Assembly (NCBI GenBank): GCA_016125215.1
Contig: WGMF01000007.1
Location: forward strand, 1-64,000
Length of the DNA stretch: 64,000 bases
Reading direction: 5' to 3'
DNA from: Phycisphaera sp.
GTDB taxonomy: Bacteria > Planctomycetota > Phycisphaerae > Phycisphaerales > Phycisphaeraceae
In this document: in pieces, positions 53,739 to 62,133 of the stretch
Layout: every line of letters begins with the position of its first letter
Position numbering within the stretch: the stretch's first letter is position 1
Notes under the pieces: generated by a model
The model's input: only the letters and a program-made list of their open reading frames with translations
The model's database searches: none
Told to the model about the DNA's origin: nothing
Made by a program: the position numbers and the translations under genes

Positions 53739-54725
53739 CTACATCCCTGCCTTCATGCCCATCAGGCCGTCGTGCCCGTCCTCTTCGAGGAGCACGGCGA
53801 CGTGGGCCGAGACGCACTCGGCCAGCGACCGCAGGTCGTACCCCCCTTCCAGCACGCTCACCAGCCGACCCGAGCACACCCTTTCCGCCAGTTCTTTGAG
53901 TTGCCTTGTCATCCACGCAAAGCCGAGCGTGGAGAGTTGCATGTGCGCCAGCGGGTCGTCGCACGCCGCGTCAAACCCGGCGCTGATGAGCACAAAGTCC
54001 GGGCCAAAGGCGTCCAGCGCCGGGATGACCTTGTGCTTAAAGGCGTGACGGTAGGCCTCGTCGCCGGCGTGGGGGTCGAAGGGGATGTTGATCGTAAAGC
54101 CCTCGCCCCGGTCCTGGCCGGCCTCCCATGAAAAACCCGTACCGGGGTAGAGGTAGGAGGGGTGCTCGTGCAGGCTGATGAACAACACGTCGGGCCGGGC
54201 CTCGAAGATGTGCTGCGTCCCGTTGCCGTGGTGGACGTCGAAGTCCACGATGGCAACTTTGCCCAAGCGGTGCTGACTAATCAAGTGTTGCGCCGCGACG
54301 GCGACGTTGTTGAAGAGGCAAAAGCCCATCGAGCGGTCGCGTTCGGCGTGGTGCCCCGGCGGACGGACGGCACAAAACGCATTGTCGCACAAGCCGGCCA
54401 TCACCGCGTCCACCGCGCCGATCACCCCCCCCACCGCCAGACGCGCCACCTCGAAGCTCACCGGGCACACCGCCGAGTCCTGCACGTCGACGTACGCTCC
54501 GCCCTGCTCGCACGTCGCACGGACGTGCTCGATGTAAGTGGCGTCGTGGACCGCCTGAATACTCGTCACGAGCGCCGGCTCGACGGGGAGGCGCAGGCAA
54601 CGGTCCCAGTGGTGGTCACGCTTGAGCCTCTCCACGATCGCCCGCAGACGGTCCGACCGCTCGGGGTGCTGTGGCCCCGTGTCGTGGTCGAGGAAGCGAT
54701 CGTCGTAGACCAGGCCGGTGCGCAT
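53739..54725 (-). CDS. Histone-deacetylase-family (AcuC-like) deacetylase
   Basis: 328 residues from ATG 54725, where CATAAT ends 6 bases upstream. HDAC fold: HPERSDRLRAIVERL, AVRPPGHHAERDRSMGFCLF (His125-His126), IVDFDVHHGNGTQHIF (zinc-binding Asp/His, 161-170), SLHEHPSYLYPGTGF and ISAGFDAACDDPLAHMQLS. It removes acyl groups from lysines (AcuC, acetyl-CoA synthetase) or from polyamines; substrate open. The CBS/ACT gene downstream resembles AcuB, giving an acuB-acuC-like pair, but acsA is not nearby. Confidence 0.9.
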   Translation of the reverse strand: MRTGLVYDDRFLDHDTGPQHPERSDRLRAIVERLKRDHHWDRCLRLPVEPALVTSIQAVHDATYIEHVRATCEQGGAYVDVQDSAVCPVSFEVARLAVGGVIGAVDAVMAGLCDNAFCAVRPPGHHAERDRSMGFCLFNNVAVAAQHLISQHRLGKVAIVDFDVHHGNGTQHIFEARPDVLFISLHEHPSYLYPGTGFSWEAGQDRGEGFTINIPFDPHAGDEAYRHAFKHKVIPALDAFGPDFVLISAGFDAACDDPLAHMQLSTLGFAWMTRQLKELAERVCSGRLVSVLEGGYDLRSLAECVSAHVAVLLEEDGHDGLMGMKAGM

Positions 54726-54891
54726 CGCACCATTATGGCGGTTCGCAAAAGGCCAAACCACTCATGCACAGGGGGATCGTCACGATACAGACTTTTGTCG
54801 GATAGAATGATGGCCCCCCGGTCGCAAGCGACCGGGCTAAATTGTGCTGTCCCCGTCTGCCCCGGCCCCGTTCACCGCGAAGGAGTCACCC

Positions 54892-55872
54892 ATGAAATAC
54901 CGCGTCCTCGGTCGCACCGGCGTCAAGGTCCACCCCATCTGCCTGGGCACGATGAACTTCGGCGGGCGGACCAACCCCGAGGAGTCCGCGGCCATCCTCG
55001 ACGCCTACCTCACCGCGGGGGGCAACTTCATCGACACCGCCAACGTCTACAACGACGGCAAGAGCGAGTCAATCGTCGGCGACTTCCTCAAGGGCGCGGG
55101 CAAGCGTGACAAGGTCGTCCTCTCGACCAAGGTCCACGGCAAGCGCAGCGACCACGTCAACGACGCGGGCAACCACCGCTGGCACATCGTCCGCGAGGTC
55201 GAGCACTCGCTCAAACGCCTGCGCACCGACCGCATCGACCTCTACCACATCCACCGACCCGACGCGGATACGCCGATCGACCAGACCCTGCGTGCGCTGG
55301 ACGACCTCGTGCGACAGGGCAAGGTGTTGTACCTTGCCAGCTCAACGTTCCCCGCGTGGGAGTTGGCGGAGGCCCACTTTGTGGCCAAGGAGCTGGGCAC
55401 CGCACGCTTTGATGTCGAGCAGCCGCCACTGAACATCATCGACCGAAGGACCGAGGCGGAGGTGTTGCCGTTCTGTCGGCGGTACAACGTCGCAACGATC
55501 ACGTGGGCCCCGCTGGCAAGGGGGAGGCTCTCGGGCAAGTACACGCGCGGCGGTCATACCTTCCCCGAGGGCTCGTGGTACAAGACGATGGGCAAGAGCG
55601 ACTTCCCCACCAGTCAGTGGCCCGTGATGGAGGGCATCGACCGGTTGGCTGACGCGCACGGATGTTCGAGCAGCCAGTTCGCCATTGCGTGGTGCTTACA
55701 CGTTCCGGGGGTCACCTGCCCGATCATCGGCCCCCGCACCGTTGAGCAGGCCAACGACAACATCGCCGCGGCCGAGATTTCGCTGTCGCCCGACGAGATG
55801 AAAGCGGTGGACGACCTGAACCCGCCGGGCCAGCTCTGCCGAGACCCACACCTCGGTCCGGTTCCGAGGTAA
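54892..55872 (+). CDS. Aldo/keto reductase
   Basis: 326 residues from ATG 54892 with AAGGAG 6-7 bases upstream. TIM-barrel AKR with tetrad Asp48 and Tyr53 (FIDTANVYNDGKSE), Lys80 (VVLSTKVHG) and His121 (DLYHIHRPDAD); NADPH-binding region near the C-terminus (CPIIGPRTVEQANDNIAA). The opening YRVLGRTGVKVHPICLGTMN is typical of the YajO/Tas-like branch. Reduces aldehydes or ketones in the cytoplasm; substrate unknown. Stands alone between AcuC-like and ccm genes. Confidence 0.92.
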   Translation: MKYRVLGRTGVKVHPICLGTMNFGGRTNPEESAAILDAYLTAGGNFIDTANVYNDGKSESIVGDFLKGAGKRDKVVLSTKVHGKRSDHVNDAGNHRWHIVREVEHSLKRLRTDRIDLYHIHRPDADTPIDQTLRALDDLVRQGKVLYLASSTFPAWELAEAHFVAKELGTARFDVEQPPLNIIDRRTEAEVLPFCRRYNVATITWAPLARGRLSGKYTRGGHTFPEGSWYKTMGKSDFPTSQWPVMEGIDRLADAHGCSSSQFAIAWCLHVPGVTCPIIGPRTVEQANDNIAAAEISLSPDEMKAVDDLNPPGQLCRDPHLGPVPR

Positions 55873-56054
55873 GTGTCATCTCACGCACGGGATTGCCCCG
55901 GCCCCCGCTCTCCCATAATCGAGAGAATGCGGCGGACGATAATACCCACACCAGGCTTTTGTAGTCGTATATCTATATTTTATATATCTTTATTGCATTT
56001 CTCAAAAAATACCATTGAATCCAGTTTTGGCACCGCAGTTGTGATAACTCGGGT

Positions 56055-56471
56055 ATGGAACACATGCGTGCCAAGCTGATCGTGGCGGCGTTGGTGCTCA
56101 TCGGCGCGGTGGCTTACCTCGCTGTGGCCGGTGCCAAGAAGGGCTGGGTCTATTACCTCGACGTCGACCAATACCTCCAGCAGAAGAGCTACCAGACCCA
56201 GCGCGTCCGACTCTGTGGCCGAGTCGCGGTGGACGACCTGCACGTCGAACGGCAGGCCTTCCGTGCAAGCTTCGTCCTGCTCGGCCCGACGCAGCGCATC
56301 GGCGTCGATTACAAGGGCGTCGTCCCCGACCTCTTCACCTCCGATGCCGACGTGGTCCTCGAAGGCAAGCTCGGCAACGATGGCCGCTTCAAGGCTGACG
56401 TGCTGATGACCAAGTGCGCCAGCAAGTACCAGGCTGAGGAACACGCCAAGCGATTGGAGGACCCGCAATGA
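56055..56471 (+). CDS. ccmE: Cytochrome c maturation heme chaperone CcmE, CxxxY variant
   Basis: 138 residues. One N-terminal membrane anchor (KLIVAALVLIGAVAYLAVAG) and an OB-fold periplasmic domain (QRVRLCGRVAVDDLHVERQA, YKGVVPDLFTSDADVVLEGK). The classical heme-binding His of HxxxY is replaced: C121-A-S-K-Y125, followed by a flexible acidic/His tail. CxxxY CcmE proteins are known from Desulfovibrio and archaea. It receives heme from CcmC and passes it to CcmF. GATAAC with an extended TG ends 6 bases before the ATG, so the operon mRNA may be leaderless. Stop overlaps ccmF start (ATGA). Confidence 0.9.
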   Translation: MEHMRAKLIVAALVLIGAVAYLAVAGAKKGWVYYLDVDQYLQQKSYQTQRVRLCGRVAVDDLHVERQAFRASFVLLGPTQRIGVDYKGVVPDLFTSDADVVLEGKLGNDGRFKADVLMTKCASKYQAEEHAKRLEDPQ

Positions 56472-58486
56472 CCGCGTCACTGGGCGACATGGCGCTGACC
56501 GCTTCGGTCCTCATCGCCGCCGGCGCATTTCTGGCTGCGATCTCGGCTGGACGCTTTGACTCCGACCGGTGGATGAAACTCTCACGCACGCTGGTCGTGC
56601 TCTTTGCGATCATCGTCACGCTGGCCTGCGCGGTGCTCATCGACCTTTTGCTCAAGAGCGACTTCCGCACGACCTACGTCGCGGGCTACACCGAACGCGC
56701 TTTGCCCTGGCCCTACAAGCTCGCGGCCTTCTGGGCGGGACAGGAGGGGAGCCTGCTCCTGTGGACGTGGCTCATCGCAATCATGAGCGCCGTCGCGGTC
56801 TTTCAACAACGCAAGAACCGACTGGCCCAGTCCGCCGGCACCACCGCGACGCTCGCCGGCGTGAGCCTCTTCTTCGCGGCCCTGATGCTCTACGCCGCCA
56901 ACCCCTTTGCACAGAGCGCCCAGACGCCCCCCGACGGGCACGGCCTGAACCCGCTGTTGCAGGACCCGGCCATGATCGCCCACCCGCCGATGCTCTTTGT
57001 CGGCTACGCGGGTTTCACCGTGCCCTTTGCCATACTTGTCGGCGCGCTCGTGGCCAGACGCAAAGACACCGCCTACCTCTTGCCCCTGCGCAAGTGGGTG
57101 CTCGTGTCGTGGCTGTTCCTATCCATCGGCATCGTGCTCGGGGCGCAGTGGGCTTACATCGAGCTCGGCTGGGGCGGGTACTGGGCGTGGGACCCGGTTG
57201 AAAACGCCTCCCTCCTGCCCTGGCTCACCGCCACCGCGCTGTTGCACTCGATCATCGTCCAGCAGCAGCGCAACACCTTCAAAGGCTGGAACGCGGCCCT
57301 GATCGCCTGCACGTTCCTCCTGTGCATCTTCGGCACCTACCTCACCCGCTCGGGCGTCATCCAGAGCGTCCACGCCTTCCCCGAATCGCTCGTGGGCAAG
57401 TTCTTCCTCGCGTTCCTGATCGTGTGCGTCGTGGCCAGCGTGGTCATCCTCTTTGTGCGAAGGGATATGCTCGTCGGCGAAAACAAGATCGAGTCGCTTC
57501 TCTCCAAGGAGGGTCTGTTCCTGGCCACCAACGCGCTGCTCGTGCTCATGACCGCAGTCACGCTCGTCGGTACGATCTTTCCACTGATCTCCGGCCCGTT
57601 TGCACACGAACCCGTCAGCGTCGGCCCGCCGTTCTACAACCACGTCGTTGTGCCCATGGCGATGATCCTCCTGGCGATGATGGCCACCGGCCCCTTGCTC
57701 GTCTTCGGCCCGGGCGCAGCGGGCAAGCTCGGGCGCATGGCGGTGGTCCCCGGCCTGGTCGCTCTGATCGCGCTGGCCGTGGCCATCGTTCTGGGTTTGC
57801 ACGACGCGTGGTCCCTGGCGTGCGTGGCCATCGTCACCTTCGCCGTCTGCTCGATTTTCGTGGACCTTGGCCGAGTCGTGATCAACAAGTGGCGGCTCGA
57901 AGGCCCCGGACTCATCGGGCATGTCATCATGACCCTCGACGCCAATCACAGGCGCTACGGCGGGCAACTCGTCCACGTCGGCATGCTCATGGTCATGGTC
58001 GGCATCGCGGGATCGAGCCTCTTTGGTCAAACGCACCAGCTCTCGCTCACGCCGGGCCAACCCGTGAAGGTCGGCCGATATGAGATCACGCTCAGCAAGC
58101 TCGAAGAAATCCGCGAGGGCCACTTCACCGCGGTGCAGGCCAGCGTCATGCTCCAACCCCCGTCGGGCGACCCGATCGCCATGCGGCCACAGGTCCGTTT
58201 CTACGATAAGAGTGAGCAGTCCAACACCGAAGTGGCGTTGCGCTGGACATTGCGCGAAGATGTTTACCTCACCCTTGCGGGGTGGGACGCTAACGGGACC
58301 TCCGCGGGGATTCAGGCCATGGTCAACCCGCTGGTGAGTTGGATCTGGATCGGCGCGGGCGTGCTGACGCTTGGTGCCCTGTTCGGCCTGCTCCCCCGAA
58401 TGTTCCCCGAACCCCGCGCCGCCGCCGGCATCGCCCTGCCCATCACCGCCCCCGGCAACGCCCTGCCCAAATGCACCAGTCAATGA
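56468..58486 (+). CDS. ccmF: Cytochrome c heme lyase subunit CcmF
   Basis: 672 residues, about 14-15 membrane helices. Tryptophan-rich heme-binding motif WGGYWAWDPVENASLLPWLT is intact, with GLNPLLQDPAMIAHPPMLFV and YLTRSGVIQSVHAFPES nearby. A periplasmic C-terminal loop (GQTHQLSLTPGQPVKVGRYE ... MRPQVRFYDKSEQ) precedes the last helix. CcmF accepts heme from CcmE and joins it to apocytochrome CxxCH with CcmH; no ccmH or ccmG lies in this operon. The large antisense open frame here is only a GC effect. Confidence 0.95.
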   Translation: MTASLGDMALTASVLIAAGAFLAAISAGRFDSDRWMKLSRTLVVLFAIIVTLACAVLIDLLLKSDFRTTYVAGYTERALPWPYKLAAFWAGQEGSLLLWTWLIAIMSAVAVFQQRKNRLAQSAGTTATLAGVSLFFAALMLYAANPFAQSAQTPPDGHGLNPLLQDPAMIAHPPMLFVGYAGFTVPFAILVGALVARRKDTAYLLPLRKWVLVSWLFLSIGIVLGAQWAYIELGWGGYWAWDPVENASLLPWLTATALLHSIIVQQQRNTFKGWNAALIACTFLLCIFGTYLTRSGVIQSVHAFPESLVGKFFLAFLIVCVVASVVILFVRRDMLVGENKIESLLSKEGLFLATNALLVLMTAVTLVGTIFPLISGPFAHEPVSVGPPFYNHVVVPMAMILLAMMATGPLLVFGPGAAGKLGRMAVVPGLVALIALAVAIVLGLHDAWSLACVAIVTFAVCSIFVDLGRVVINKWRLEGPGLIGHVIMTLDANHRRYGGQLVHVGMLMVMVGIAGSSLFGQTHQLSLTPGQPVKVGRYEITLSKLEEIREGHFTAVQASVMLQPPSGDPIAMRPQVRFYDKSEQSNTEVALRWTLREDVYLTLAGWDANGTSAGIQAMVNPLVSWIWIGAGVLTLGALFGLLPRMFPEPRAAAGIALPITAPGNALPKCTSQ

Positions 58487-58524
58487 CATGACTCTCATGA
58501 CCGCTTCAAGGAAGGACGACTAAC

Positions 58525-59769
58525 ATGTTGCTGCACATCGCACGAAAAACCGCGCCGGTCCTGGCTGCCCTGTTCCTGACGGCCGGCCTCGCACTGGGCC
58601 AGGAAGAAACCCCCAAGCCCACACTCCCCCAGGGCCACCCGCCGCTTAACGGTGGTCAGTCGGCCCCCGGTCTCCCAGAGGGCCACCCCGCGCTGCCCGG
58701 TGGCGGCGCGATGGGTCAGATGCCCTCGGGCCACGCACAGATCGGGCAAGATGGGCCGATGGCCAAAGACGGCACCGGCACGCTCTTTGTCAAGGCGATC
58801 CAGGGCACGCCCGGCGGCAAGGACGTGGCCGGCGACAAGGTCGTGGTCCAACTCATGCACCAGAACGTACAGATCGGCCGGGTCGAAGCGACGATCGATC
58901 AATACGGCGTGGCCATGATCCAGGGCATCGATCTGCCCGTCGAGGTGCAGCCGATCGTCAGCGTCACGCACGACGGCAACGATTATCAAACCACCGGCGA
59001 CCCGATGTCCGCCAAGGCCCCGGACCAGATCGTCCGCCTCAAGGTCTACGAAACGACCACCGACGAACCGCAGTGGAATATCGCCATGCGTCACGTGATG
59101 CTCCACACCACCGAAAGTGGCCTTGAGGTACAGGACATCCATGCGGTGAACAATCCGGCTGACCACGCGTGGAAACCCCTGCCCGTAGCCGAGGGCCAGC
59201 CCGCAACGCCGACTGTTACACTGCCCGTACCGCTCAACGCCAAAGACATCAAAATCGGCACCGGCTTCCATGAATGCTGCACACGCATCGAGAACAACCA
59301 CGTCATCGGCACCATGCCCCTCAACCCGGGTCCGACACGTTATGGCATCGCCTACACACTCCCCGTAACCGACAGCAAAGCCACCCTGACGTTGTCCGTC
59401 ACCAAACCCACCGACCACATGATGGCCATCATCCCTGACGACGGCTCGACCGTCACCGCGCAGGGCATCACCTTCTCGCGCACGCTCGACATGCACGGCA
59501 GCAAGGTCCGACTCTACAACGTGGACAACCCCCCGGTCGGTCAACCCATCACCCTCACCATCGAAGGCCTCAAGCCACCTGTCGAACCGCACGCCGATCC
59601 GTCCGCCACACCCGACAACAAGTCGAGTAACGCCGCGCACCTCGGTGCCACCGCGCCCGGCGACGAGGCCAAGTCCTCCAACCGTGTCATCGCAGGCGTC
59701 GGTGCGGGCGTGATGGTTGCCGTCGCCGTCGGTGTGGTCATGCTCAAAAAGCCCGCCACGAAGCCGTAA
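58525..59769 (+). CDS. Exported, C-terminally anchored protein of unknown function in the ccm operon
   Basis: 414 residues. Signal peptide (APVLAALFLTAGLALGQEET), then a Gly/Pro/His-rich stretch with repeated GHP/GHA words (QGHPPLNGG, EGHPALPGG, SGHAQIG), a beta-rich periplasmic part from about 85 (LFVKAIQGTPGGKDVAGDKV, YGVAMIQGIDLPVEVQPIVS), GFHECCTRIENNHV with adjacent cysteines, and a C-terminal helix (VIAGVGAGVMVAVAVGVVML) with a basic end. It is not CcmH (no LRCxxCQ). Position between ccmF and ccmA suggests a role in heme handling or apocytochrome presentation; this is inference. Confidence 0.75.
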   Translation: MLLHIARKTAPVLAALFLTAGLALGQEETPKPTLPQGHPPLNGGQSAPGLPEGHPALPGGGAMGQMPSGHAQIGQDGPMAKDGTGTLFVKAIQGTPGGKDVAGDKVVVQLMHQNVQIGRVEATIDQYGVAMIQGIDLPVEVQPIVSVTHDGNDYQTTGDPMSAKAPDQIVRLKVYETTTDEPQWNIAMRHVMLHTTESGLEVQDIHAVNNPADHAWKPLPVAEGQPATPTVTLPVPLNAKDIKIGTGFHECCTRIENNHVIGTMPLNPGPTRYGIAYTLPVTDSKATLTLSVTKPTDHMMAIIPDDGSTVTAQGITFSRTLDMHGSKVRLYNVDNPPVGQPITLTIEGLKPPVEPHADPSATPDNKSSNAAHLGATAPGDEAKSSNRVIAGVGAGVMVAVAVGVVMLKKPATKP

Positions 59770-59800
59770 CCGGGACACGACAGACTACGAGTCCATCGCC

Positions 59801-60550
59801 ATGACCCAGGCCCCGACCATGCTTGCGAACCCCGCCCCGGTGGATCGGCCACAGGCGTGTGACGTGCAGACACAGGGCCTGGGCAAATCCATCGACGGCC
59901 GACTGATCCTCGACAACATCACCTTCACTGCGCAACGCTGTGCCATCACCGCGCTGCTCGGCCCAAACGGTGCGGGCAAGTCGACGCTGCTTCACATCCT
60001 GGCCACACTCACCGCGCACACAACAGGCACGCTCACACTCTTTGGAAAGCCCGTCGCACGCCGAACAGCCGACCTCCGCGCACGCATCGGGATGATCGGT
60101 CACCAGCCGATGCTCTACCGTGACCTGACCGCGATGGAGAACCTCGTTTTCTTCGGCAAGTTGCACGGCGTAGCCAACCCACGCAATCGCGCGAAGGAGT
60201 TGCTCGACCGTGTCGCGCTGGCTCACCGCAGCGACGACCCCGCCGGCACCTTCAGCCGGGGCATGGTGCAACGCCTCTCCATCGCGCGGGCACTGGTCCA
60301 CGAGCCGACCCTGCTTTTAGCCGACGAACCCTTTGCGGGCCTGGACCTGCCCTCGACCTACACCATCGAAGCCCTGCTCACCCAACTGGCAGACGAGGGC
60401 GCAACGGTCGTGATGACCAACCACGACGTGGCCCAGAGCCTGCGATTGGCCAAGCGTGTCGTGGTCCTGCGCAAAGGCACCGTGGCGTGGACGGGCGAAG
60501 CCGACATGGGTGAACTCGAGCGTGTCCAAAGGGAGATCCTCGGGACATGA
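59801..60550 (+). CDS. ccmA: Heme exporter ATP-binding protein CcmA
   Basis: 249 residues from ATG 59801. ABC ATPase: Walker A LLGPNGAGKSTLLHILA, Q-loop GMIGHQPMLYRDLT, signature FSRGMVQRLSIARAL (SRGMxQR rather than LSGGQ, normal for CcmA), Walker B TLLLADEPFAGLD and switch His in VVMTNHDVAQS. With CcmB it drives release of holo-CcmE from CcmC. The start of ccmB overlaps its stop (ATGA). Confidence 0.94.
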   Translation: MTQAPTMLANPAPVDRPQACDVQTQGLGKSIDGRLILDNITFTAQRCAITALLGPNGAGKSTLLHILATLTAHTTGTLTLFGKPVARRTADLRARIGMIGHQPMLYRDLTAMENLVFFGKLHGVANPRNRAKELLDRVALAHRSDDPAGTFSRGMVQRLSIARALVHEPTLLLADEPFAGLDLPSTYTIEALLTQLADEGATVVMTNHDVAQSLRLAKRVVVLRKGTVAWTGEADMGELERVQREILGT

Positions 60551-61239
60551 CCCCAGCGATCAAACAATTTGTCACACTCGTCGGCAAAGACCTGCGCATC
60601 GAGGCCCGCAGCAGGCAGACGCTCGGTCTCGTTTGCGTGCTGGGGGTCCTGATCCTCGTGGTGCTGGGCCTGGGTCTGGGACGCGAGACCGTCCGCTCCG
60701 GCGCAGCATCCACGGCGGCGCTGTGGGTGGCCTATCTCTTCGGCGGCGTGCTCACCTTTGAAAAAACCATGGCGGTCGAAAGGCAGGACTCGGCGCTGGC
60801 CGGCTTGCTCATGGCCCCGGTCGACCGCGGCGTGCTCTACCTGGCCAAGCTCACGAGCAACCTGCTGCTCATGGCCGTGCTCGCTGTCGTCGTGACGCTC
60901 GTCGGCGTGCTGCTGCTCTCGTTTGACCTCGGTGCCGCGCCGCTGGGTTTTATTGTGATTATCACGCTTGGCATGGTGGGTTTCGCAAGTGTGGGAACGC
61001 TCTTTGCCGCGGCGGTCAGCTCGACACGCCTGCAGGGCGGGTTATTGGCCCTGGTGATTTTCCCCATCTGCCTGCCGCTGGTCATCGCCAGCACCAGGAT
61101 GATGGTGAATCTTTTTGAAACCCGCGTTGGAGAGCCCGCAAGTTCGCTGGGCGGGTCGGGCCTGGCCATCCTCATCGCTTTCGATGCGATCTACCTCGTC
61201 ACAAGCTGGCTGGTATTTGAATTGCTGCTCGAACCCTGA
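60547..61239 (+). CDS. ccmB: Heme exporter membrane protein CcmB
   Basis: 230 residues, six membrane helices. KQFVTLVGKDLRIEARSRQT is the typical cytoplasmic N-terminus of CcmB, followed by GVLTFEKTMAVERQDSALAG and IVIITLGMVGFASVGTLFAA. Partner of CcmA in the CcmABCD complex. Coupled to ccmA by a 4-base overlap; 36 bases before ccmC. Confidence 0.93.
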   Translation: MTPAIKQFVTLVGKDLRIEARSRQTLGLVCVLGVLILVVLGLGLGRETVRSGAASTAALWVAYLFGGVLTFEKTMAVERQDSALAGLLMAPVDRGVLYLAKLTSNLLLMAVLAVVVTLVGVLLLSFDLGAAPLGFIVIITLGMVGFASVGTLFAAAVSSTRLQGGLLALVIFPICLPLVIASTRMMVNLFETRVGEPASSLGGSGLAILIAFDAIYLVTSWLVFELLLEP

Positions 61240-61275
61240 AACTCTCACGGGTTCGGGGCACCGCGACGGAGAACG

Positions 61276-61986
61276 ATGATGCGTTTGAAATCCTGCAGAC
61301 TGACCGCCGGCTTCTGGGCCATCACCCTCGCGATGTTCATGGCGGGCGTGGTGATGGTCTTTGCCTACACCCCGGTGGAAAAAACCATGGGCCCGGTCCA
61401 GAAAGTCTTCTACCTCCACCTGCCCGTGGCGATCAACACCTTCCTCGCCTGCGTCGTCGTCTTCGTGGCCAGCGTCGGCTACCTCTGGAAACGCACGCAG
61501 GCCTGGGACGACCTGGCGCTGGCCGCGTGCAAGACCGCTGTCCTCCTCTGCTCCGTCGTGCTGCTCACCGGCATGATCTGGGGACGCAGCGCCTGGGGCG
61601 CGTGGTGGACGTGGAGCCCACGACTGACCTTCAGCCTCCTTCTCTGGCTGCTCTACGTCGTCTATCTTGTGATTAGGCCCGCCATCGAGTCCCCCCAGCG
61701 CCGCGCACTGGTCAGCGCGGTCTACGGACTGGTGGCCTTCCTCGACGTGCCGCTGGTCTACCTCTCCGTCAAGCTCATGCCGCAGGACATCCACCCCGCA
61801 TCCATCGCACTCGAACCCCAGATGAAAACCACGCTCCTCTTCTGGTTCCTCCCCGTGACGCTGCTCAACATCGGCCTGATCGCGCTGGGATACGCTGTGC
61901 AACGCAAACGCACGCTCATCGAACAATCGCGCGGTAAACGCTCGGTCCACGATACTTCAACACCCCTGGCGGGAGACGCGGCATGA
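61276..61986 (+). CDS. ccmC: Heme-handling protein CcmC, altered tryptophan-rich motif
   Basis: 236 residues, six helices. Heme-ligand histidines fit His48 (VFYLHLPVA) and His172 (MPQDIHPASI). The tryptophan-rich motif reads WGAWWTWSPRLTFS (107-120): the expected acidic residue at 114 (WDxRLT) is Ser. CcmC loads heme onto CcmE; in E. coli the conserved Asp and Trps shape the heme pocket. Together with the CxxxY CcmE this may reflect an altered heme transfer. Stop overlaps ccmD (ATGA). Confidence 0.92.
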   Translation: MMRLKSCRLTAGFWAITLAMFMAGVVMVFAYTPVEKTMGPVQKVFYLHLPVAINTFLACVVVFVASVGYLWKRTQAWDDLALAACKTAVLLCSVVLLTGMIWGRSAWGAWWTWSPRLTFSLLLWLLYVVYLVIRPAIESPQRRALVSAVYGLVAFLDVPLVYLSVKLMPQDIHPASIALEPQMKTTLLFWFLPVTLLNIGLIALGYAVQRKRTLIEQSRGKRSVHDTSTPLAGDAA

Positions 61987-62132
61987 ACTCATCGCAATAC
62001 CTCATCCTCGGCTATGTCGTCGGCGCGGGCGTGCTCTGGGGCTATATCCTCAGTCTGGCACTGACACACTGCAGACTCAACAAACACCTGCGCGATCACC
62101 CCGAGATCACACACGATCCCCAAGCCCAGTAA
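61983..62132 (+). CDS. ccmD: CcmD-like small membrane protein
   Basis: 49 residues: a short polar start, one transmembrane helix (YLILGYVVGAGVLWGYILSL), then a basic/His cytoplasmic tail. This size, topology and position right after ccmC are those of CcmD, which helps release holo-CcmE. It overlaps ccmC by 4 bases and ends 1 base before the next ATG, so it is translated in the operon. Sequence conservation of CcmD is low; the call rests on context. Confidence 0.78.
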   Translation: MNSSQYLILGYVVGAGVLWGYILSLALTHCRLNKHLRDHPEITHDPQAQ

Positions 62133-62133
62133 C

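Noticed and set aside
57119-58498. 459-residue open frame antisense to ccmF
   Set aside because: Ccm membrane motifs on the plus strand are unambiguous; the antisense product is a His/Asp/Gly-rich shadow caused by high third-position GC.
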